Of a DNA stretch of 64,000 bases, positions 53,502 through 61,842 are shown in pieces. The DNA lies in contig OZ025787.1 in NCBI GenBank assembly GCA_964019425.1, forward strand, positions 496,001 through 560,000, in the 5' to 3' direction. The notes below the pieces were generated by a model. The model was given only the letters and a program-made list of their open reading frames with translations. It was not told the DNA's origin and ran no database searches. Source of the DNA: Flectonema sp. DT1601. Taxonomy: Eukaryota; Euglenozoa; Diplonemea; Diplonemida; Diplonemidae. The first letter of the stretch is position 1; every line of letters starts with the position of its first letter. The translations under genes and the position numbers were made by a program.

Positions 53502-55663
53502 ATGATTCCACGCTCGGCAGCACTCGCCTCGGTGCTGTCCTACAGCGCATGTCAGGTGGTTATGATCATCGTGAACAAGGCGTTAATAAGTTTTTATGGA
53601 TTTAAAGAAGTTACATTCTTACTGTTTAGTCAGAATGTCGGATTAGCTGTTGCTCTAGTATTGATTTGGGTTGTCGGTGGCTATCGTTGGAAAGTTTCAC
53701 GCAATGTCTTTTTTGCTTTAATTCCTCTTTGGGGGCTTTATATTTGCTATTTGAGTACCGGATTAAGATCACTTGACGTGTTGAGTGTTCCGATATACAC
53801 TTTAATGAAAAATAGTTGTTTGGTGTTTATTGCTGTCGTTGAAAATGTAATACACAGCACGCAACATACAAAACCTGTACTAGCTTCTTTATTTATAATC
53901 CTCACAGGTATTATTATCGGGCAGGATTCAACTGGAGGGACGAGTTCCTCTCGAATTGGAATATTATGGATGCTGCTCCATATGTATTTTAATGTGTTTT
54001 ATGCTATATATACAAGAGAAGTTATGGATCGATGGAAGCCTTCGAAATTAGAGTCACTGACGTGTAGTTGTGTTGTGTCTTTACCGCTCTATGGGATGAT
54101 GATATCTGGTTTTACAGCGTGGGAAGATTCTGTGAATCAGAGTACGTTTTTATCTTTTTTTTTTTAAAACAAGAAATTTAATTTAATTTAATTAAAAAAA
54201 AAAAAAAAAAAAAAACAGTGCGTGCTCTGTACCAATTACACGGATGGGCCTTTGCTCTCACCTACTTAACCAGTTCTTTGATGGGTGCGATGTTAACGTT
54301 TTCGATATTTTGGATTTGTCAAGAAACGTCTGCCTTAACCCTTGCTGTGGTATGTGTTTTTCTGTATAATAGAAATTAGTACAAAAAAAATAAATAAATA
54401 AAACCAATAAAACAGGTTGGCAGTTTCAACAAAGTACCTATCGTGGTAACCTCCTTAATGATCTTCAACACACCCTTAACTGCAAGGAATGTGTTCGGAT
54501 TAATGATTGTATTATTTGGGTCATTGGCATATGCCTTTGGATCGAGATACCATCCAGCGCAACCAGTTAAAAGAGCTCTGACAGTTACTAATGTGTTAGT
54601 AGTTGTTGGGGTTATTTCGTTTGTGTCAAGTCAACTAAAAAGTATAATTATGGGAAATGATTTGTGTTTTAAGGAGCAACTAGAAACCTCAGACGACGTG
54701 GCTACCCTCATAGTAAAGTATCCTGGTGATGCGGGTGAGGTTTCTGGAGAGGAATTTGTGTCACAATATCTCCCTCCATTATTTGCTTTACTGCAAAGAG
54801 ATCCTGGTTGGGTTCCTCACAAGCTGCCTGCTAAAAGCGAACCGCTTCGATTGGCAGGTGTTGCTCCTCTTCTACTAGTTAACGATACTAAAAGTTTATT
54901 ACTACACCCGGAACTACTTCCTTATATTGGATCTATTTTTGGAGAAGTTCTAATAGAATCGAATGGAGCGTTGTTGAGAGTTGTTCGTGATCGAAACTGG
55001 GTAATCCCTGATGAAAACAGTTGGCAGTACCTGGTATTAACTAGCGCTGTGATGAACCCATCACGTGCTATGACTTACGTAGCAATCGACGCTTCTACAG
55101 CAGTTTGCTCTCTCAGAGCAAAAAATGCTTTAACACATAGTTTTGCAAGAGAGCCGTGTTCCGCGTCTACACCGTTGCGAAACTCTCCTGGTCAACTAGG
55201 TGTTGGAAAGTTGTTATCAGTTCCTGGTAAGTTAATATTGGAAACAGCGATGAAAAGAGAAAAAGGATCGTGGGTGACTATTCAGGAAGAAAAAGTTGAA
55301 TCTCCATCAACACGGAGAATTCTCAGCTGTGTTTCTGCAGCAAAAGCTCTCAGAATGGACGACATACATCCAGTGTCAGCTAATAATGGTGTTGGACGAC
55401 GTCGTAGATCATCATTACCTCTGGCGGTAAGAGTGTGGTATGATTCACAACCTCATCGGGCTGCTGCTTCTGTTGCCAGATGTCCTTATAATTCAGAAGC
55501 TCATGTCGACGCTAATATTGTTCGTAAGCAACATCTGCACAATACAATCCGATGTGACCTCGGACTAGGCAACTCTTTAATATTCTTTTCAACGATCGCA
55601 GTGATTTCTGTTGTACTTTTAGTAATAATGTGGTTTATGTTTCCTATTACTGTTCATCGTTAG
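53502..55663 (+). CDS. GDP-mannose-transporter-like carrier fused to an unknown C-terminal domain
   Basis: join(53502..54141, 54219..54349, 54416..55663), 672 residues; both introns are GTATGT/GTACGT to CAG and the frame is continuous. Residues 1-310 are a DMT nucleotide-sugar carrier: VNKALISFYGF.EVTFLLFSQN, SLDVLSVPIYTLMKNSCLVF and the GSFNKVPIVV loop, which corresponds to the GALNK GDP-sugar-binding motif of Vrg4/GONST carriers. It probably brings GDP-mannose or a similar sugar into the Golgi. After LAYAFGSRYHP comes a region of about 350 residues that I do not recognise. It starts with one membrane helix (VLVVVGVISFVSSQL), has a soluble middle (residues about 350-640) and ends with a second helix (SLIFFSTIAVISVVLLVIMWF). 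Such a tail is not usual in this family. The start at 53502 follows a CTCTCAG 34 nt upstream. Confidence 0.8.
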
Positions 55664-56085
55664 TCTTCAGTAAAGAGCCTTACCTTGCATCACACAGTTG
55701 GTGTTTAATCCCGTTTACCCTTACCCACGTGATAAGACCGTATTGTTTAGTGTTAATAAAGCAAATTTGATACTTTTCGGAATCGACTTTTGTTTATATT
55801 TTTATTAACCTTATATATAATTCTCGGCAAGAAATGGCAAGCCGGTTTTGCTTCCTGCTGTGCTCGTTATGGCATTTCGTTTGGTTTTTTCTGTTTTTTG
55901 CGGTCAATTCACGGTCTTGAGAGGTATTATGTGTACCCCTTTTTACCTTCGTAAAGAAAGAAGGTGAGCAGGGATAACAAAAAATAAACCATGACTTCCT
56001 TAGTATACCGATAGAGAAGTAATATAATCATACATAAATCCATTCAGAACACACACAACAATGTTATGTATATGAAAATGGATTA
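55664..56085 (+). other. intergenic
   Basis: No gene seen. An AATAAA at about 55757 may be the poly(A) signal of the fused transporter gene. Two short upstream ATGs (56061, 56072) precede the PA14 start, each followed within a few codons by a stop. Confidence 0.5.
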
Positions 56086-58203
56086 ATGTTATTCGTCTTG
56101 TTAGCAGTGCTGCTGCTGAGGGTTGCAGATGCTGCGTTGGTTGCGGAGATGTGGTTTTATACGACTCCGTTGTTGGCCTTTCCGTTATACTCAACAATTG
56201 GACTACCCAACATAGTGGATACCTGGCCGGATGTTTCCATCTCTCCAACCTTCAACTTTTATTATCAAAGTGGCCCGAATATTGGAATACCTCTACCTCA
56301 ACAAGATAATATAGCAATGCGAATAACAGGTTGGTTGTATGCCCCGATAGATAACTATTATACATTAACACTTGGGTCTGATGATCAATCGGAGCTTTAC
56401 ATTGATGGTGCTTTCGTATTAGGAACAGTTGTTAGGCAGCCTTACACCAGAATAGCTGAAACCGTGAGACTCACTGCTGGTTATCATCCGATCAAAATAC
56501 ATTATGTTGAAAAAGATGATTTGCAAGCACTCACCTTAGAATGGAATTCAACTGGAATAAGAAGTTTAATTCCGGGTAGTAATCTTTTTAATTATCATCC
56601 TACCATAGCACCGACATCAGTGCCAGATACGTTGGTTCCAACGGCAGTTCCGACTATGTCGCCACCCACTCCGTTGCCAACATTAATTCCAACAGTGGTT
56701 CCGACGGTGGTTCCAACAGTGATTCCGACGGTAGTTCCAACGGTGGTTCCAACAGTGATTCCGACGGTAGTTCCAACGGTGGTTCCAACAGTAGTACCAA
56801 CAACTGTTCCTCTCATCGGGACTGCTTCACCTGTCGGGAGTCCTTCACCTGTACAGCAGACAAGTACTCCAACAGGTGTCCCCAGTACGAGTGTTCCCAA
56901 CACAAGTGTTCCCACGAAGGGTATTGTAACTGTAGTTATAAATAGTACTGTGAGTCCTGAAGATTTGATAAGCAGTCCTGTGCCAATTGTTATGACAAAA
57001 CCTCAAGACGTTGTAGAGGTTCAAGAGGTTGTTCAGAGCACAGGTTCAGCAGCTGCATTGGCTGCGGTAATTGGAGTCGGCTCCAGTGCAGGTTCAGCAA
57101 CAAGATTAGTCCTGCTGGCGGGTAGTTGTCAATTTTCTGGCGAAAAAAGAGAATACCCTCTGCTATATCATCCAACTGCAATGACAATTTACGGCAGCCA
57201 ATCTCTTGGTCTTGTTATCGGTAACGCTATTATTATGCTATCCCTTTGGGCACTTTCTTTTATTGTTTTCAAAATAACTCAGAACTTTGGTGGGAAATTC
57301 TTCCCGAAATGGCTTGATGACATCGACATTCAAGGTTTTGTTCGATTCCCTTCTGGTCCACTTTTTGTGTTTTTTTTTTTATATCAAGGTACGTGTTTAG
57401 GAGGAATCCTTCTGTTATTCGACGGAGAAGGATGGATTCACACCTTATGCGGAATGCTAACAACAGTAGTATGCATTGTTATGCCAGTTTTATTACTAAA
57501 ACAACTACACAATGACATACCCAAGTTAGCCCATAACAAAAGAGATTTCAGAAGAAAGTACTTAGGTTTTTCGTATATGTTTTTAGGCCCTGGAGAATGG
57601 GTTTCCAAAGACAAGAAATTACACTGGATTCAGCGATACAAGTCTGTTATTAGATCCTACAGAAGTAACTGTTCGTGGTACTGTGTTATAGAAATGAGTT
57701 GTATGTTCTTCTTAGCCTGTACGAAGGGTGTGCCAGTTGAAGGCTTTATTCAATGTGGTCATTTAAAAGCAACTCAAAGCATTATTATTATAATCATGCT
57801 TGTGACTGAGGGAATTATTTGGCCTCACTGTAAGGTGAGGGATTATATAACTAGTTTTATTATGTTGGGAATGCAAAGTGTCGCATTGGGGCTTCATGCT
57901 GCGGGTTATTACACAGAATGTATGGATCATCCGTGTTTCTTGATCGCTTCAAAGATATTCTTTTGTTGTATTGTTTTGACACTCACTAAAACAGTGATTG
58001 ATATCTTATCAGAAATATATGTGGCATTCTCAGGATCTCGTAATCGTCTCCAGCTATCTGAATGGAACTATCGAGACAGCTGCTCGAGGAGTTCTTCATT
58101 TGCTACTACAGAAGTAACATTTATTACACCTTGTCTTGGTAGTCTTGATGAGACAACTTTATCACTGAGTGCACTGAGTAACAACAGATCATGTTGCGTG
58201 TGA
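56086..58203 (+). CDS. PA14-domain protein with PT-rich stalk and multi-pass membrane region
   Basis: 705 residues, intronless. Residues 1-16 are a signal peptide (MLFVLLAVLLLRVADA). Residues about 20-170 are a PA14 domain (GWLYAPIDNYYTLTLGSDDQ then ELYIDG), a beta-barrel that in adhesins and glycosidases binds carbohydrate. Residues about 175-260 are a Pro/Thr/Val stalk with IPTVVPTVVPT repeats, likely O-glycosylated. Residues about 370-660 hold about seven hydrophobic helices with conserved-looking loops (YLGFSYMFLGPGEW and HWIQRYKSVIRSYRSNCSWYCVIEMS). The membrane part recalls TRP-like polytopic regions in fungal and protist proteins, but I cannot name the family. The C-terminus is Ser-rich. 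It could be a surface lectin-type receptor or channel. The start was chosen for the signal peptide. Confidence 0.75.
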   Translation: MLFVLLAVLLLRVADAALVAEMWFYTTPLLAFPLYSTIGLPNIVDTWPDVSISPTFNFYYQSGPNIGIPLPQQDNIAMRITGWLYAPIDNYYTLTLGSDDQSELYIDGAFVLGTVVRQPYTRIAETVRLTAGYHPIKIHYVEKDDLQALTLEWNSTGIRSLIPGSNLFNYHPTIAPTSVPDTLVPTAVPTMSPPTPLPTLIPTVVPTVVPTVIPTVVPTVVPTVIPTVVPTVVPTVVPTTVPLIGTASPVGSPSPVQQTSTPTGVPSTSVPNTSVPTKGIVTVVINSTVSPEDLISSPVPIVMTKPQDVVEVQEVVQSTGSAAALAAVIGVGSSAGSATRLVLLAGSCQFSGEKREYPLLYHPTAMTIYGSQSLGLVIGNAIIMLSLWALSFIVFKITQNFGGKFFPKWLDDIDIQGFVRFPSGPLFVFFFLYQGTCLGGILLLFDGEGWIHTLCGMLTTVVCIVMPVLLLKQLHNDIPKLAHNKRDFRRKYLGFSYMFLGPGEWVSKDKKLHWIQRYKSVIRSYRSNCSWYCVIEMSCMFFLACTKGVPVEGFIQCGHLKATQSIIIIIMLVTEGIIWPHCKVRDYITSFIMLGMQSVALGLHAAGYYTECMDHPCFLIASKIFFCCIVLTLTKTVIDILSEIYVAFSGSRNRLQLSEWNYRDSCSRSSSFATTEVTFITPCLGSLDETTLSLSALSNNRSCCV
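56650..56811 (+). repeat. short tandem repeat coding for VPTVVPT
   Basis: Imperfect units such as CCGACGGTGGTTCCAACAGT within the stalk of the PA14 protein; the sequence at 56701-56735 recurs at 56737-56771. All units are in frame. Confidence 0.85.
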
Positions 58204-61200
58204 TTATTTTTTTTTTTTTTTCCCTCGGATAACGTCTTTTTTTTTCTTACCGGTGCATTCCAGCCCACCGAATTCGAATCAAGCTGTTTTTTTGTTTGTA
58301 TTTCGTTTTCTATTTTTTTTTTTTAAAAAATAAAAATAAAATAAAAGGAAAGTTGTTTATCCTTCTCTTCTCGGAAACACTTGGTGGGTACTTCTACAGA
58401 TGATGTGATACAATCATTGATCTTGAAATAGGCAGTCTTATTAACTAGACCCACAATTATAAACTCATATTCTACCTTATATCGTCTGATCTGGGGGGTT
58501 GGTTGCGACTTGTACACAAGCGAATTCATCGCCATATGTGAGTTACCTTTTTCTTTGTTTTTTTTTGTTTTGATTATTTTTCTTTTTTGTGCTTAATTTT
58601 TGCATGAGCAAATAAAAAAGAAAAAATAATAATATAAAAAAAAAAATGAATAAAATACCGCTGTATTTTCGGCTTTTTTGGCTGCGGTTTATGTTTCTTC
58701 CAAAGCAACGAGTTAATATTATATTTATTAAAAAAAAACGTTTCCTTCCCAAGTTACTTCTTCTTACTCAAGTTACTTCCTCTTCTTTCTTGACGAGACT
58801 GTAGAAGTTTCACACTACTCTCTGCTATATTACATTATATCCTTCAATTGGTTTACTGAGGCTCACGATTAACTCGTAATAGGATACCTCGATTTCGTAT
58901 ATGGAAAAAGAGACTATAAGTTGGAAACATTTATTATAATGTAAAGTATGTACATCTTTAGTAGAGTGTTAGCCCGTATAAACATTATTAGTCACTGTGG
59001 TCATGGGTTTTTTTTTAATTTTATTATTTAGCTTTTGATTCAATGAAGAGATATATTCGTATGAATAACAAAACAGTTTATCCTCCTTAACTTAAAAGAC
59101 TTAAAAATGTATCAATTGGCTCTGTCTTTACTTTACGCACCTGCTTCAATGGTTCACTTGTGTTTTTATATCCCGTAGCTTTTTGTAGACCGGGGCAATT
59201 TAGTTTTTATATTTGTGACAGCAGGTCGTGGTGTTTGGAGCAATAGAACAGTGGTAGTGGTAGGGCTTCGTAAGCAAGTTTAACCTTCCTTTTTTTTTCT
59301 TTTTTTTTTTGGGCTTTGGAACGTAGTGATTCCCCAATACTTGCGGCTTCAGGAAACTTTTCTTTCGTTTTGATGTTATCAATTTGTAAACTCTAATCGG
59401 AAGACTATTTACAGGGCCGACTCCCTACCTTTGACGGTTTACACCAGATGGTTCCCTTCAGAGAAGTTTCGATTTATTCATGAGTTGCAGTAACATAATA
59501 AAGAGGTACCCAACATGTTCACGTGGCGGGTTTGCCTCCTGTGATACTTTGCAATTACTTACTACGCTGCCGTAGGCAGTTTGAATCAGTTCTTTTAGTT
59601 TTCCTTTCAGTGTGTATGACTTCAAAGCCCCCTTCTTCTCCTTCTCCTACTAATTCACTACTTGAGTTAGCAACTCTAAAAAATATGCGTTTGGGTGAGT
59701 GGATGAGGCTCGGGGCAGTTATGCACAATATTGAGATCGGGGGCCATCTTTTTGAGTTCCTATCAGATCTTAATGGAAGTATACAAACTGAATTATCGTT
59801 CTGTTCTCTGTTTTCAACTATTCTTCTTCGTGACGTATTATATTCATTCTTCAATCGGGTGTGAAGTTCTTTTTTTTTTTTTTTTTTTCTACCCTCTCCC
59901 TATTTGTAAGAAGGAGGGCACAGCGCGCTTTATAGCATCATGTCCTTAGCCTTGACTTTGATAACTGAAGTACTTTATGTAAACACTCTTTACTTTGGTG
60001 TTCTTCACCTGATTGCGAAGGCAACCAAAATCGCTGTTTTTCTATAGTACTGTGGTCAAAGTTGTTTTATTTTCCCTTAAATTCAAAATTCCGTGCAAGA
60101 AATAGTAAAAATGTGTGCTTAGAAAAATAAACGTCTTTACCTTACTATTTCTTAAGTTAGTTTCACTTAACTGTGAATTCAACAAAACTGAAGTCACGTG
60201 AAAATGAGTTTTTTTTTTCTTTTTTTTTTCTGTTGTGTGCCAACGTTTTTCAAAAAAAAAAACCACCTTTTTTTTTTTTTTTTTTTTTTGCGACCGTTTT
60301 TAAGCCAATGAAGTGGGTTTGTTATTTTCGGTTCTTCTTGATAGCTATAATCCTTCACAGCTAAATTAAGGCTAAAAGTAAGTAAGCATCAACAAAAAAA
60401 AAAAAAAAAACAATTAATTTTTTATATTTTATTCTTGTATTTTTTCTGTTTTCGGCAATTGTCGGTCATATCTAGCACTGCATGCTTCATGTATGGTTGT
60501 TTACTGATTAGCTAGCTTTATTTCTGGTTGACTGATAATTATTAATACTAACTTTATTTCTGGTGTGTTCTCCGCCTGTGAGAGTACGGTTGTGGTACCG
60601 AATGACTAGTACCCTGTGAGCTTCTCTAGAGATTTGCTTTCCCTCACTGACTTCGATAAATAAATATGTAAACTTTATCATCACTTATTTAGTTTATTAC
60701 TACAATAAACGAATGTGATAGGGTAGATATTGGTTTCAAAGAAGAAGCCATCCAGTAGTAATTCTTTAAGGACCATATATTATGTAGGATGAACTTGTCA
60801 TTGGAGTCTAAAGGTGTCACTTCTGCATTCAAAGATGCAAGTCTATCGTTCCTTTTGCTTATATCTCACTGGGGTTCTTTAATATAATTTAAAGAAAATC
60901 ACAACAGTGTCCGCATTAGTCTTGAACCTGCCTGCCATGCTCTTGCTGTCAGACTCTCATACTGCCGACACTTAACAGAGAAAGCCTGGGAATACATAGT
61001 AGACCGGAAAGACTAAAGTATTTGTAGCATTCAGATGTTGCATCAGTGAGCTACCCGCATCAATAAAGTAATTAGGAAGTGACAAGCCGAAGATTGGTTC
61101 GATAACATGAACGGCTGGATCTGCAGACCTCATTGACAAGTTCCCCTTTACATAGTTGTTGGGTCCGTCCCTTCTGTTTATTCCCTCATCCTCTCTCCTT

Positions 61201-61579
61201 TTTCACCTTTTTTTTAAATCATATTTAAATAGGTAAACTGTCGATCCCTTTTTACCTAAAGGAAAGAATGAGAAAAAAAAAAAGGAAGCAAACAAAATGA
61301 GTGCTCTCCCCTCTTTTTATTAGTAATCTTTTATTGTTGAACTTCTGAGTCTTTTTTAATTTTCGATTTTTGATACGTCAGCTTCTCTTTTTCGCAAGTC
61401 TGATTTCAGAGACACCAGAAGCTTTGGCATATTTGAGAATTATTAATAGGCATCGTTTACATTATTTTCTTAACAGCATCTTTTACCACGCTCTTGGGAG
61501 TCTTTTTCTTTTTGTCGAACATAAATATTCCTTGCTGAAGCTAAAAAAGTGATCCAACTAACTGAAAACTCCAATTCTA
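58204..61579 (+). other. long non-coding stretch
   Basis: About 3.4 kb without a gene I can support. Homopolymer runs are frequent (T-runs at about 59867-59888 and 60268-60290, A-runs at about 60393-60410). An 82-codon frame from 59616 (MTSKPPSSPSPTNSLLELAT) follows a TTTCCTTTCAG and could be an exon, but nothing else supports it. About 60890-61140 has a coding-like composition with stops in all frames and may be a decayed element. A TTGACTGATAATTATTAATAC phrase of the R3 family occurs near 60527-60550. Confidence 0.45.
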
Positions 61580-61775
61580 ACTTTTTATTGATTTCTTTGA
61601 TTGACTGATTACCAATAATACTAACTTTTATATCAAACAAGCAACTTCAACATGGAATGAAGTCCCTTAGGACTTACTGATGAAGGCCTAAAAAGAGACT
61701 AGGTAGTATGAGAGGCCTGCAAATGCGTGTTCTATTAGCCTAGATGTTAGGAAACTGCGGAAATGAATACTTTTC
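61580..61775 (+). repeat. dispersed repeats R3 end and R2, fifth copy
   Basis: GATTGACTGATTACCAATAA and ACTAACTTTTA, then CAACTTCAACATGGAATGAAG, CTTACTGATGAAGGCCTA and GATGTTAGGAAACTGCGG. Closest to the 31539 copy. It ends less than 70 nt before the receptor start. Confidence 0.7.
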
Positions 61776-61842
61776 GTTTACTTGTATCAAAATAACTAAT
61801 ATTTCACTCTATTATTCTAAACAAGGTGCTCCAGAGCTTACT

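Noticed and set aside
59523-59864. Open frames of about 70-110 codons on both strands
   Set aside because: No domain and competing frames on both strands; only an acceptor-like TTTCAG gives weak support.
60901-61020. tRNA-like B box on the minus strand (GGTTCAAGACT)
   Set aside because: Stems for the T arm and D arm do not pair and no A box is present at the right distance.
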